Notes: generated from the letters alone by a model not told the origin. A DNA stretch of 64,000 nucleotides from Branchiostoma belcheri (GCF_001625305.1 NW_017804254.1:744923-808922); one strand, 5' to 3'. Counted from the first letter of the stretch, positions 41,973 to 54,779 are shown. Program-made: numbers and translations.

Positions 41973-44900
41973 TTATTTTTCTAACTTCCCTCCCCCGTTG
42001 CCAGTTGACTCCTTGATGAGTCGCATCAGCCTCCGTTTTCTCTTGACGAGTTTCTCGTACGATTCGGTCACGTGTTCCTCGAGAGTCCAGAACAGACGGT
42101 AGGTGGAGCTTCCCGCGTTGTTGTCTCGCGAGAAGTCATTCTCCGAGAACTCCACATCCATGTCTAGTTTTTCGCCTCTTTCCGACTTCTTCCAACGCGC
42201 TGAAGAAATGTAGAAAAGGATTATTTCTCAAATGTACCAAAATAGGAAGACAAATATAATTATCATATAGCCAGAATGCGTCGACTAATCAGAAGGCTCC
42301 ATCTCCCATTGGTTACTAGTATCAGGCCGTAAACTCAAAAGTGGTCGGTTATTAGAATAATCGACCACTTTTTGGACCGTACCATTATACAGGGGACAGG
42401 ACACAGGAGTAATGCTAGGACTTGTAGTATTTGTCTATTAAAACGTATTTTAGTTTAGGTTGAATAATTTATTTGAAAATACAATCCATTAAAAAAAAGA
42501 TAGAAGTGAAATTTAAACAGAAAAAGACTAGACACAATTTTTGACAACCCCACGAAAATTGGTACTGTTCCAATGTCACGAGGTCATATGATTTTAAAAA
42601 TCATACCCAGGTAATAATATACGCCAAAAAGCAGTTACTCAAGCGACTGAATATGATTTTCAAAATCCAGTTACTTGCTTTTTGCCGTTTTTTAATGATT
42701 GCAACAAAATAAAAAACATAATATACGCTTGTAACTTGGTTGTAAAATAGTTATTGTAATATTGATGATTAACGAATTTTATTTTTCATGATTAAACGAC
42801 AACCTATTTGTCATGTATTTGTTCTTTCCGATGTCTTCTTCTCCCGCCAATTCTATGAAGACATGGGAGAATTTGAAACTTACCAACGACGAATTTCTGG
42901 TGATTGACGTGCACGATGAAGTCCCTGAACACATCCGGGCACCCGTCCTCGTATAGGTGCGCATTGTCCCGGATGATCTCCTCAGCCTTCAGGTCCAGGG
43001 GGTGGATGACGTAATACAGGAAGGTCCGCCAGCGGTTCAGTAACCTTTGACCTTCCGTGGTGTTCTTCTCCCAGATCCAGCGGGCCTTGATGAGATAGTC
43101 CACAAGACCTTCCGTCTCTCTGCACACCGAGAATTGGGACAGAATCAGTAGTCAACGACACAACGCAAGGTGAAACACGGCTTGATCCCACAAAAGCTTT
43201 CAGGCATAAAATGAATTTTAAATCGCGGCGATCTAAAGCGTATGTTGGTCTATCCGTTGATGTAACGGCTAGATGAAAAACGAGATTTTTTTTTATTTTA
43301 CGTTTTTAGGCATAGATATTTTAATTACATGTACATATATTCAAAGTTAAATTTATCATGTGTTTCAGTGACACACAAAAAATTTCAATAATATACGTCT
43401 TTCGATAATATAATGTTGAAGAAGTTTCATTTCATCTTTCAAAATTTAAAAAAAATGATTCCGCCCGGGATCGAACCAGGGACCTTCTGCGTGTTAGGCA
43501 GATGTGATAACCGCTACACCACGGAATCTCCTGCCAGGCAGAGCCCTTTTCCCAGCTCATAGCTTTTACATTCCGTGGGAAATTACCTTGGGGAGCAAAT
43601 CAATATGAGAAGGTCCTATGCCCCATCTATACCACCTCTTTCATCTTCAACCTGTCATCTCAAATGCTCAAGTCTTCTCGAAAATTTATTTCATTGCAGC
43701 TTCATTTAACGGAAAAATAAAGGGATGATAAATTTCAATTTAATTTCTTACTACTGGTATTATGAATGATGATAATCAGTGGGCGCACGTGAGAGGCATG
43801 CTAAGTGTTTTATCAGTACCGAACCAATATCGACCGGTACCACTTCTGGCAAGGTGACAAATCACTATTGATCGTTTGACCCGCTCGTTTGTCCTACCCC
43901 TGTCCCATCTCCACACGGAGAAATGACAATCTTGCGTGGCACGGTTGGCCTCCTGCAACAATTTATAGTCCATTAGGCTGTAGTTGAAATAGAATTACTT
44001 CGTTATCACATGCAATGTGGCAGAGCTTTTTGCACGGTCAAGTACAAATTTCAAATGTGCACGACATCTTAATTTAATGAAAAATCAATAATAATCTGCC
44101 CATACAAGCGTGAGCAATGCCTTCGGTTTTTTTTTTCAGTAAACTTTCAACAAACCTCTCGAAGCTAACTGGTAAGTCTTTCTTTCGGTATGAGCAAGTG
44201 CTTGGGTAGGTGCTGGTGCTTTCAAATTGGTGCAATTGTCAGTTGAAGGTGTTTGTTTTTACATTCCTTCTGCACTTTTCGGCAACTTTCTCGTGAAAAT
44301 TTGACCAGTCTCGATAGTGCGACATTTCTGGAGACAGGGCATAAAAAACACAAAAACTCTTTCATCGTGAGAACCACGAAAGACCTACAAACGGCAGAGG
44401 ACGCATTTTGAATGTGCAATTGTATTAAGTCGATGAGTATTGTATTGTAGTTTTTAATTATTAAAATGTTAATATGCTTTTAATAGCAGTCACTTTGTTC
44501 CTATTACCTGGTCACATATTGTATATCTACTTTTTACCATGTATGTATACCAACGTTATTAGGTTTAAGTAGAGATAGTAGGTTCGATAAGTACATCGTA
44601 CACGTAGAAGTTGTTAGCAAATAGTCTTATATCACTACATTTTTCTTGTTAGTGTCTGTATGCAATTAGCCCTCGGGCATGAATTTGCAATAAACATTTC
44701 TATTTAATTTACGTATCTGTAGAATTTCAACACAATTCAGTTGTGTCTTAAGAAATTTAGCATGTCTGCAAAGTTTAAATAATTCAAGATTTGATTTGAT
44801 TTGATACCATACCTGTCCACCAGCTCTCCGACAGCCTCTTCAAAAATTTTGTGGCTGGCTAGCCTGTTGCCGTACAGAGGTCCGTACAGCTTGGCCAGTT

Positions 44901-46277
44901 GGTCGTTAACAAACGACAGGTTGTTCCTCAGGGCGCTGATCTTCTTGTTCTGACGGTGGTTGTAGCAGACGATAATCAGAGTCACCGTGGTGGAGACTAT
45001 TATGGATAGTGACGTCACGATTGGTTGCCATGGTATTTCCCGCCATGGAAATTCCCACTGTCAAAAAGTAGCAAAAATTTCTCAGTATTTTATTTCTTTT
45101 AAAACCAGTTTTGGTTGTGTTGTCTCACATCAAACTGGCAATTCCAAAGAATGTTTTAAAATTTATTGTTGCTGTTCATTGCCCTATGTTCCAATGACAA
45201 ATACACCGCTACTTTTAGTTGCACCTGTAATATGTAATTTGATAATAGACCACTAATAATGGTCTACAGGTTCTTGAAATTTTACTGTAGAGCAGTGTAG
45301 ACCAAAAACTAGTGAGATTTATTATGGATTTTCCATTACATGGAAAACATTACCAAGACAGTTGACACATATGGCAGTGCAATATACGCTGTAGGCGTGG
45401 TTTAAATTTAAGGTAGCGACACATCCACCCCGGAAGCTGTACCTTGACACAATGACGTTGAAAGCGGAGAGAATGAGAGCTACAACAAGTGGAGCAATTT
45501 CGACCGATGTGCCGAGGAATTCATCACAATTCTTTTGGGAGAACTAACCGCACTGGTGGCACCGGGCTTTTTCAACGACCAGCTTGTAGCACGTCACTGA
45601 TATTGCTAGCATGCTGTGGGCGGATCGAATTCAAAAGCGAATCAGGCAGAAGAAGCAGAAGAATTGACATTATCATAACTTTTAAGAATATAGAAAAACG
45701 AACTACAAAATACAGGAAACGATGACGTCGACGCAGTATGACGAACTTGACTATATAGATTGTAGAGAATATAAGCTAAAAATGATAGAATTTGCTTATT
45801 ACTGTAAACCCAAAACAATAATAATTTCGTCCTCCCTTGAGGCTATTTCCAATGGCCAAACGATCTGTGTAGAATATTCCAATCTTTCTCTTGGAATGTA
45901 CAGGAGATATAGGAAGAAACTGCAGCGTTTGCTCAAATCGGTAGGTAAAATTGTCATTAATTGTTTTGTTTTTTTGTTAGACGGTAATGTCTTTCATGAA
46001 AAAGTGGCACCTACGATCTCCATAGGGAAAAAAGATATAATTTTACCGCGATCGTATCACATGAAATAGAATGTAGCAGAGACTTCATATCTATATCTTT
46101 ACAGTCTTATCGTATCATTTTCTTACGGCCTTAACCTGTCCGCATGAAAATGGAGTACAGAGTGATTATTCCTACCTCTTGTCCAGGGGCTGATGTCGTG
46201 GTTGCCATTGGTAGCGGTTTCTCAGCTTCAGGCGGACAGTCACAGCACTGGATCAGGGTGGTCCCTACGGGCGCCAT
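41973..46277 (-). CDS. Single-pass membrane protein with LYGPLY motif, 269 aa, unassigned
   Basis: Four exons: 46176-46277, 44813-45057, 42884-43119, 41973-42199, summing to 810 nt in one frame with TAA stop. The start ATG sits in MAPVGTTLIQCCDCPPE. One hydrophobic segment, about residues 49-64 (IVTSLSIIVSTTVTLIIVCY), is followed by basic NHRQNKK, so a signal-anchor with a cytosolic C-terminus is likely. The rest is soluble and helical: LRNNLSFVNDQLAKLYGPLY, WRTFLYYVIHPLDLKAEEII, AHLYEDGCPDVFRDFIVHV, and a basic tail with YEKLVKRKRRLMRLI. I believe this pattern (membrane helix, LYGPL, WR...HP.., HL..D.P..., H) also occurs in uncharacterised bacterial and marine invertebrate proteins, but that is from memory and unverified. 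Function unknown. Intron 2 holds a tRNA gene. Confidence 0.8.
42280..42500. repeat. Interspersed repeat, inverted copy of the one at 26600-26900
   Basis: Contains the palindrome AGTGGTCGGTTATT / AATAATCGACCACT at 42342-42374 and TTTTGGACCGTACCATTATAC, which matches 26690-26715 in reverse complement. Intron 3 of the membrane-protein gene. Confidence 0.65.
43456..43528 (-). tRNA. tRNA-Val (AAC)
   Basis: Folds as a 73-nt cloverleaf: acceptor GATTCCG/CGGAATC fully paired, A-box TGGTGTAGCGG, anticodon stem TCTGC/GCAGA with loop CTAACAC (anticodon AAC), T arm CCTGG-TTCGATC-CCGGG, discriminator A. It is followed on its strand by a run of eight T, a Pol III terminator. The intact stems and terminator argue against a SINE head. 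Confidence 0.9.
44530..44705. repeat. Interspersed repeat, GCAATTAGCCCTCGGGCATG family
   Basis: Same 3'-end sequence as 11590-11870 and 47380-47880, truncated at its left. Intron 2 of the membrane-protein gene. Confidence 0.6.
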
Positions 46278-47379
46278 GTTGAAACCAAGTGTCGTTCGAC
46301 TCCATCAGAGTGGCACAATTTTTGTTCAGAAATATATTTGCACTTTACGGTGACGAATCAAAAATGAGGTTCGAGATTCAAACTGGACGGTCTGCACTGG
46401 CATGCGAAGTTCTGCTATAGCGCTTTGTCACCACGCCAAGTTACCTTGCGAATTTGCATCTGCCAAAAAAATGGGTATTAAAACTGGAGGCCGCCTCGAG
46501 CTATTATTACCGATGGCAATTTTCACGTACAAGCCAGGACACACTGTTGCCTAAAATAGTCGTGACAATCCTTTCAGCCTATCACCGGTCCCGTACCATT
46601 TAGCTGCTACGGAAGTTTGATTATATGTAAGACAATAAAATGGCAAACAATGGCGTGGCTTTTGGTGGCGGGGACTGTTGCAAAGTTTCAAAATCTCTTT
46701 TGAAATTTTTGTATGATCCTGCTTTTTATATTCCTATATCCTCATGATGGACTTTTACCAAACATTGTTGAAATTACACTTAGACTTCTTGAAAACCATG
46801 TCAAGTATATACAGCTACTTGTAGATACATTTTTATAAGAAACGAACAGACTTCGTTTAGGTATCAAATCGCTAACTCCGAACAGTCTCCAGCTCTTATA
46901 GAAATGCACAAAAGACTTCCTGGTACCAATCAGTCGCTGCACACAATGGCTATGGGCGGTGCCCACACTCACATAATGATTAACCCATATTTCATTGTCA
47001 TTTTCATTCCAACTCTCCGCACATACTAGCCCCTCTCTACTAACTTTACTCTACGCGTGTTGAATTATTTTTCTAACACGAAATGAAGAATCGTCTTGTT
47101 GTTCCAAACGTATCTTTATGATGTAGGAAAACCTCAGCTTATTGTTCATTTGTCATTCCGATGATGTTACACTCGCCTGCGATGAAAGTTTGATGAGTGT
47201 TGAACGCGCCGGAGCGGACAGGAGTGTGTAAATTGTGTTAGTAATGCATGTAGATAAATAAATGATGAGCTTCTCTTATTGTATCCGCCTATAAAGAGCG
47301 AAGGGAGAAGTTATTGCTTGTGTCAGGCGTTATTGTATCGATCCACCCAGCAGTGTACGTGTGCTAGAATTCAATGAAA

Positions 47380-47880
47380 TTTGGTAACCCCCTAATAGCT
47401 TGGCTAGGATAGTATAATAGAATAGAATAGTAGTTACCATGTTTCACTTACCTGTTTATGTATTGCATATCCACTCTTTATCCTGTGTACCAACGTTATT
47501 AGTTTTAAGTAGAGATAGTAATTATAAGTTAGATATTAAAGTAGATCGTATACGTACTCTCCAAGCAGAGGTTTGGGTTTTGGGGTATTTTTTGTGTGTT
47601 TGTAGGCTTTTTTTCATCGGGGTTTCTTTTTTGCACTGGAATTTTTCTTTCACCCAACCCAAAGAAAAAGAAACCCCGATAAAAAAAAGCCTAAAAACAC
47701 ACTAAAGATACCCCAAAACCCAAACCTCTGCATGGACAGTACGTATACGTAGAACTTCATGTTAGCATATAGTTTTATATCACTACATCCTGTACTCATT
47801 ATTCTTGTCAATGTCTGTTTGCAATTAGCCCTCGGGCATGAACCTGCAATAAAGAACTCAATTTCTTACAAATTAAATTG
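47380..47880. repeat. Interspersed repeat split by a hairpin element
   Basis: The left half (to 47556) and right half (from 47742) join into the same sequence as 11590-11870. Confidence 0.75.
47557..47741. mobile_element. 185-bp hairpin MITE with 10-bp target duplication
   Basis: Arms of about 75 bp: GCAGAGGTTTGGGTTTTGGG at left, reverse complement at right, loop around 47635. Flanked by CGTATACGTA at 47547-47556 and 47742-47751; the uninterrupted site survives in the repeat copy near 11735. No frame. Confidence 0.85.
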
Positions 47881-49702
47881 TCCTAATAATTAACTCATTA
47901 TTTCATGCTTTCATACTGTCATATTATCTCCAGTCATATATATGTTGTTCATCAATCTTATGTTGTTTTAATCAATCTTTTTTTAATCGCGACAAAGTTT
48001 GTGTACACGATTTTTTCAGACCTTTTCAACTCAGAACTACCAATTTCCGTTAAAGCCGCGTATCGACTGATATAAATCAAGATTTATTAGCAATACATGG
48101 ATTTACTGTTGCACGCATACAGCATATTGTACTCAAAACCCCTTCAAGATATTGATTAATTTTACCCTACTTTCTCTTTTGCCAAATTTACACATAGTAT
48201 AGATACAAGTACTTTTGCCCTTTCTAAATATCAAAATGTAGACCGTGTGCCATATCGTAATATCATCGCTACCTTGCTGAAATAGATCTAGAGCTCGTAT
48301 GGTGCTCTAGACCTAGCTTGTATGTTATTGTGTAGTTTGCTCATTTCTAAATGGCAATTAGTTCCATCTGTGATCTTTTGTTCCCGTCTGTTTACTTGTA
48401 TGTGACCAAATGATCATGGAAACACTGTCTGGAAACACAGGAAGACTGTCACTACTCTCACGTGACTAAAACAACGTTGTCGTTTTTTATTCATCAACAT
48501 AACGTTATAAGAAAAATGGCCATGTGGCGCTGTACTCAAGTTTTTAAACTTATTTTACAAGCACCAGTTACGCATAGACGTTGTAGTTATACATAGACGT
48601 TGGAATTTCATGCCTACGTCTCAAAGTACCCGTAGTTTAATCTGTATGTTGAATACAGCTGTCTTATACTTCAGTAAGACAAAGTATCCCTTACCAGATC
48701 GATGTTTCATTTACTAGTCCCGGGTTCATATCTAGGCCGTCCGATAACAGGTTGATTACAGGGGGTCAACTTATTCTGACCTCCAGTAATCATCAGCACA
48801 GATATGATTACGGACACAGTAGTGTTTGTCTGATTAAAAGTGTGCCGCGAGATCTGGACTGAAGTTTTGTAATGTATGGAGTTAATTACACGTCCTAGAA
48901 TAGCGCCTAGGTGTGATCACGTAGTAATATCAGAACCTTGTCGGCAGTACCGCTCCTGGTCGCTTGGAGATTATTCTAAAAGCACACTTTTCTTATATTT
49001 CACTCCATAGGTATGGAAATATTTTGTTTTTACTAGTGCTTCTAGATCTCATTTTTTGTCCTCTGTCATTTCAATTGGTTATTCATATTTTATTTTAATC
49101 CGAATGAGTCATTAATGGTGATTTTTGGCAACATTTTTTTTTGTTCTGCATCTTTCATAAGTCTAAATACTGTACTTCCATAGGCATATAAAATTATGAA
49201 AGCAGCGTATAGCGCTTTGCCTTTAACCACTGCCTTTACGTATTTAAAGGCATCGGATGTAAGGTATGAATTTGTAAATTATAGCAAAGGAATTGTCGTC
49301 GCAGGTATGAAATCTTGGAACTCTAGTGCCACATAAAACTGTTTTATTAAAAACTGCACAAAGTTTGAAGAGCACTGTTGTCCATCTAGTATTACAGAAA
49401 TATGTAAATGTAGACATTGCACTACCCCCTTTGTTGCCCATTGCACATCCCACATTGTAAATAAGAAATTGGTTCATACCGCACAATAGCTACATGTGTT
49501 GTCTAGCGGGGATTTGTAATTTTAAAAACACTTGCACAAGCCAATGCAATAATACAAGATCTACAATGTACACCAGCTAAACTGCATTAAAACAAACCGT
49601 TGGCGACTTATTGGTTAAAAATATCACATGAATGAGGTTAAAGATTAAAGGTACGCCATCTGTAGTTGCCATTTTTTACAATCACGCCAGATGGCGTTAC
49701 TT

Positions 49703-51869
49703 TTACTCATCCCCAACATACACTGACTTCTCCACGCCATCCCTCATGTCATCCATGTACTCGAAATGTACAGAGTAGAAAGTAGACTTGTAATCCTTCG
49801 AGCCCCTTATGTACTCTAAGTAGCCGGGAGCTCCAGGAATGATGACGTTATCTGCGAAAACAACAGATCCCTTCTTCAGCAACTTTTCTTCCTCGATGAT
49901 TTTGATGTCCCGGATGTAGAGGTACTTCCAGTGGTCCAGAAACACCAGGTCCAGCTTCGTGACGTCATAGGTTTGCTTGAGCTCCCGGATGACGTCAGCA
50001 CTGTCAACGTTGATGACTTCGATCTGTTGAAACATGATTCAAGTGAGTTTGAATTCCAAGAAATCAACTTATAATAATAAATAGTCGCCTGTAAATCGGG
50101 TTAATGCAAATGATTATTTGATGTATAAAAGTTAGGCAAGGCTGGCTAACAATTGTTTACATCATTTGCTCAGAACAACAGCAAAAAAAGACGACTCTTA
50201 AGGATACAAATCTCGTGATAAACTAATCTTGGAGCGATTTTAAACATAAGAATATCCAACGTTTTCTTTCTTTTACATATAATATTTTAGCAGAATTTCC
50301 ATGTTTATGTAGAGTTTTACGACTCGACGTGATTTCTTCTGAGTTGAGGCATTTTGACAATATTATAGTATGTAGTGATGAAATTAATCAAAGTGAACTT
50401 TTCCTAATCATGATTTGATGAATATTTATATTGTACAGTTTCAGAATGACTTTTGGTATGAGTGGGGGCAAAAAAAGTGTGTATGCATACCTTGTCCTGA
50501 AGCCCGGCGAGCTTCACGACCTCCCTGGCCACGGCGGCATAATCCGGGTTGACTTCCACGGTGATGAGGCGGGCGGAGGGAGACAACTGCCGAGCGATGC
50601 GAACCGCCGAGTAGCCGCAGTACGTCCCCAGCTCCAGGCATGTTGTCGGCTGGAGCTCGCGCACTATTTTTTTTTTTTTTTTTTTAAATTCCAACATGTA
50701 ATCACCAGACGTGGTGACGACACACTCAAGTTTTTTCAACTTATATTAATGCCGCCACCAACACGGGACAAATACATGACAGGACAATACTCATTTGCAC
50801 CTGAGCTAAGTGAGGAAAGCCGTGTAAAGTGCCTTTCCCAAGGGCACAAGATCGGTGGCATGTCAGGACTCGAACTCGGGACTCAAAGTTCCGAGTCGCG
50901 CACTCTGCCGCTACGCCACACGACCGCACTATTTCGTCCAGGATCTCGCCTTTCTCCTCCGCCGCGTTCATGGCCCATTCCTGGGTTCTGCAGAACTCGT
51001 CAAAAGTGGCCAGGACGCTGTCAGGGTCTCCCTCCCGGGCATGCTCCTGTATTGTAGGATCCAAAACATGGCGACAATTAGACACGAGCAAACGCTTAAA
51101 GCTGTCATTAAATAGCCGAATATGGTCTACCAACCGTTTGCAATGATTGCTGAACTTCTCCAACCACGAGTACTCTGGATAGGAGTAGGTCCGGAGCAAG
51201 GTTGGTCGTGATTGGCTGGTGTTCGGCAAGGTTTCAACAAATTGGCTACTGTTCGGTTGTGCCAGCTTAATGAAGTTGTTTATTGCAAATTCCTGCCCGA
51301 GGGCAACTTAATAAATGCTTCAAAACATTAAAGATTGTATGGGGGTCGGGCGATGGTTGGGGACATATTGTCTGTTAGTTGGGAGTAGATCAGCAGTGGT
51401 TAATTGGGGCGTGGCGGGCAGTCAAATTTGACTCAAATTAACTTAAATCCGATTCGTATCGAAAGGTCGCGATCGGCGTGGCCTAAACCTAGTCAGAGTG
51501 ACCGGTCCCTATTGGTGGTCGGGGAAGGGGGAAGGTTCTGAATTTGTGACACTATGGGTTTACTTCCACATAATTTTGTGTTAAATAAAAACACATCACC
51601 TACAACTATCAGTATGTGATACATCTTACATATGTCACAGCCCTCACTCGATTTATCCACCAGATTCCCTTTGTTAGCATTTAACTCACCTTGAGGTACT
51701 TGAGAGCGCGCTGTTCCCTGGTTGTCCCCGTCAGAAAGTTGTAGATGACGGGAGAGATGAAGGCCAGCCACTGGTCCTTCAGCCAGTCCCGCTGGTAGTA
51801 CGCGTAGGCGGTCGCCGTCGTCACAGCTCCCGTCACTGCAGCAACCAGCGCTGTTGTAGTGCTGTCCAT
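49703..51869 (-). pseudogene. COMT: Catechol O-methyltransferase, membrane-anchored, middle exon split by a SINE
   Basis: Exons 51690-51869, 50491-51046 (interrupted) and 49703-50023. Without the insertion the frame is 263 residues, close to vertebrate membrane COMT. Exon 1 has an N-terminal hydrophobic segment (ALVAAVTGAVTTATAYAYY). Then EHAREGDP..VLATFDEFC, the SAM-binding [20 protein letters not shown], the metal/catalytic DHWK, FADNVIIPGAPGYL and FEYMDDMRDGVEKSVYVG; all known catalytic and Mg-ligand positions are present. COMT methylates catechols such as dopamine using S-adenosylmethionine. At about residue 101 a SINE of about 265 bp interrupts [14 protein letters not shown]; reading on from the 5' part reaches a stop at 50741, and no splice pair I can see removes it in frame. 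Everything else looks functional, so this may be a recent null allele. Confidence 0.85.
50670..50924 (-). mobile_element. tRNA-derived SINE inserted in a COMT coding exon
   Basis: Minus-strand element: tRNA-like head near 50920 (GTGGCGTAGCGGCAGAG A-box, GAGTTCGAGTCC B-box), unrelated body, and a poly-A tail seen as T at about 50667-50685. A 10-bp duplication CGCACTATTT (50660-50669 and 50925-50934) flanks it, and removing one copy plus the element restores the COMT frame exactly. Confidence 0.92.
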
Positions 51870-54021
51870 CTTTATATGACTGTTAGGGAAAGGGATAGAA
51901 AACAGCCATTACACAAGCAGAAATGTACTTCTTATATACCCTCTCAACGGTAAGTCCATCGAGACAAACACTGCGTCTTTTGCATGGTACTAGCGATATC
52001 CCACGTATACATGATTATGTGGTAACTACAATTTTGTCTCAATCTATGAAAATCCCCTATAACCTCTAAAAAACGTACACTAAGGTTGAAGGAGTTGGGA
52101 TTTTCAGTCGATGAAATAAACTTTGCTTTTTGTGCCACCAGGGTCATCATTAGCTACACTGTACTGATCGAAGCGTTCCAACAGCCCATTTACGAAGTGT
52201 TCTAATAATCTATTTACCTGTGTTCTAATAATCCATTGACCTTTCCCCAGTTGATTGGGTTAACAGCTATCTATATATGTCCTATAATTTTTATAACGGT
52301 GGAATTTTGAGAAAATAGGTATATTGTACCATTTTGGTGACCTTTGACCTACAATATGTCCTTGACATTGTTGAATAGTGCAAAGTATCTTTGCGGTATG
52401 CCATACCACATAAAAGACCATTAAAGGGCCTAGGACTGACATATTACTCCGTTGTACGTTACCAAATGTGGGGGAACTGTGCAAGTTGGCAAACACATGC
52501 GTTTCTGGGGTTGAAAAAGTAATTTTCAGGGTAGTGGTGGGGTTTTGGCTCGATTTCAATTTTTTTTACATGAATGTATTCCCAAGACATGGGAGTATTA
52601 GAAAATCTGGGCTAAAGTTGAATCTAAAGATTTTCGTGAAATAACACACCCCCCCCCTACTGTTACAATTGTAGGTTTATGTCTGTTACCTGGAATGTCC
52701 CGAATAAACATGCACTGACTGTAACTGATGATCTGACCGTCGCTTACCCAACCAATATAGAGGCTTTTCATTGACTTCATGATAATAATCATATGAATTT
52801 CGGCGACCAGGTGTTGTCGGGTAAATTTATTATTAGCTAGCAGCATGTTGGGGTGTTTAGTGTAGAATGTCCTTGGTTTAACGTACACTGTAATCCAACA
52901 TGGCGGGTGTGAAAAGCCTGAATTGCTTCAACCTTGATACGTACATTTCCATCCAAACAGGTAAACTACGTATATATACTTTCTGAACAACATTTTAGTA
53001 ACTTTCAAGCATAACGCGTAGTTGAAACCCTTAAACAAACATTCAGTGAGACGTTATAGAACAACACATAACCCCACATTTCAAATTTGTTTGGAGAACG
53101 CCCAGTTAGCGCAGAACAACAAAACCCAAGGGCACCAATAATGATGTGAATGATCTGTTCCACGATAGGGGTTTTCAGACATATAATTACATGGCCAATA
53201 AGACTATAGCAATAGTACTGCTATGATGTAAGAAAAGAGACAACCGGAATCGCGCAAACTAGCAGACGACATGCCGAACTACATTTATAGATACAGCAAA
53301 CGTTCGGACACTGACGTCCTGTTATTTTTTATATATGACATTATATAATGACCTTGGTCTTTCCAAGGACATGCTATCAGAATGTCCTTGGTCTCTCCAA
53401 ATGGAGATAGCAGGCATTGAATGGGTTTTTAACGTTCGCTCCAAGTCATGAACTATATGAGTAATACTGTCTACGTAGCGTGATGAACATTCCTCGAGGA
53501 TTTAGAAATTGTACAGAAAATATTCCTACCTGTGAGGAAGAAACTGGACAAAAACCTCAGGGACTTTTGGTCTTGATCCACCACGGCATTACTTATGCAC
53601 AGAATGAAGTATAACGTGTCTTTCAACTTAATTTGCCCTGGTTTCTGGACTCCACACATACATGCCATGCCAATCCCCGCCGCTAGAGGTCTACACTGGG
53701 ACGTACTAAGTATACAGCATATTGTGTGGGTAAACTAACTTTACACGCACACGGCTTTGCTACCGTCTTGTGTGAAAGTGACTTACGTGCGTGATAGCTT
53801 GATAAGTTTTACTGTTCTATATTTAAGTCTATATAGAATCTTTATTTTCAAAATTATGCCCGAAGGCATTTTAATTGCAAAATTACGCCTGCTCATCCCA
53901 TTTTTCGTCGCACAACAAAGATAAACATATGATTATTTATTATCTGCGTGGTCGCCATTTCCCTCCGCACCCGATGCTGACTTTTGCGTCATGTGTTGTA
54001 CATACATGACCTAGCATATAC

Positions 54022-54150
54022 TCTACCAGGCTTCGGGAGGCGACTTGAAAGAGTAGAAATTGAAGATATAGAGAAACATATCCCCTAACATATCATCTGT
54101 CTGTCTGGCCAATTTCTACTATTTCCGGCCGCCTGCCGAAGCCTGGTAGA
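54022..54150. mobile_element. Hairpin MITE, TCTACCAGGCTT family, copy 1
   Basis: Ends TCTACCAGGCTTCGGGAGGC and reverse complement TCTACCAGGCTTCGGCAGGC, with TTTCTACT inside each arm. A half copy lies at about 63510-63610. Confidence 0.75.
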
Positions 54151-54186
54151 CACTAGACCTAACCCCTTGCAGTGGTAATTCCATGG

Positions 54187-54343
54187 TAGCCTCTACCAGG
54201 CTTGGGGAGGCGGCTGGAAAGAGTAGAAATCGTGGAGTGCGGCGAAATGTTTTCTCAACGGACAAACTCCCTTGGCATGCTTATCACTCTATTTGGCCAA
54301 TTTCTACTCTTTCCAGCCGCCTCCCCAGGCCTGGTAGAGGCTA
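54187..54343. mobile_element. Hairpin MITE, TCTACCAGGCTT family, copy 2
   Basis: About 45-bp inverted arms AGCCTCTACCAGGCTTGGGG against their reverse complement. It shares CTCCCTTGGCATGCT with the half copy near 63550. Confidence 0.8.
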
Positions 54344-54779
54344 AGTCCATCGAGATAGGGACGAAGTCTGCCATGGCATGCCCTCGGAGGTATACATTAT
54401 TGTGCGGTAACTTTAACTACATCTTTGTCTGCATTCATGAAAATCCCTATTATATATAACCTCTAAAAAACTTACATTTAGTTTGGATGAGTTGGGGATT
54501 TCAGTCGATGAAATAAACTTTGCTTTTTGTGACGCCGTGATCGTCATAAGACTTCTGCTCGAAATGTTTAACCGTCCCTTTTTACGAAGTGTTCTAACGA
54601 TCCATTGACCTGTGTTCTAATAATCCATTGACCTTTCCCCAGTTGATTGGGAGGTTACGTTAACAGCTATCTATTTATACATGTGCCTATTTTAGAACGA
54701 TGGAATGTTGAAGACCCCCCCTCCCTGACACTCCATAAGCCAACAGTAGTGCCCAAAATGGAACAACAACGCCTTATAC

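Larger units (their letters stand above)
46278..49702. other. Intergenic region between membrane-protein gene and COMT 3' end
   Basis: Apart from the repeat at 47380-47880 with its nested hairpin, and a copy near 49290-49330 of the GGAACTCTAGTG repeat end, I see no exon, RNA gene or regulatory motif. Confidence 0.5.

Noticed and set aside
45722-46069. 115-codon plus-strand frame in intron 1 of the membrane-protein gene
   Set aside because: Unrecognised, AT-rich, no neighbouring exons or promoter; chance frame more likely.
50660-50934. SINE acting as a new in-frame intron of COMT
   Set aside because: The possible donor and acceptor combinations change the frame by one or four bases, and the acceptor is preceded by poly-A rather than pyrimidines.
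50429-51057. 208-codon plus-strand frame across the COMT locus
   Set aside because: Antisense to COMT and the SINE; no independent coding evidence.
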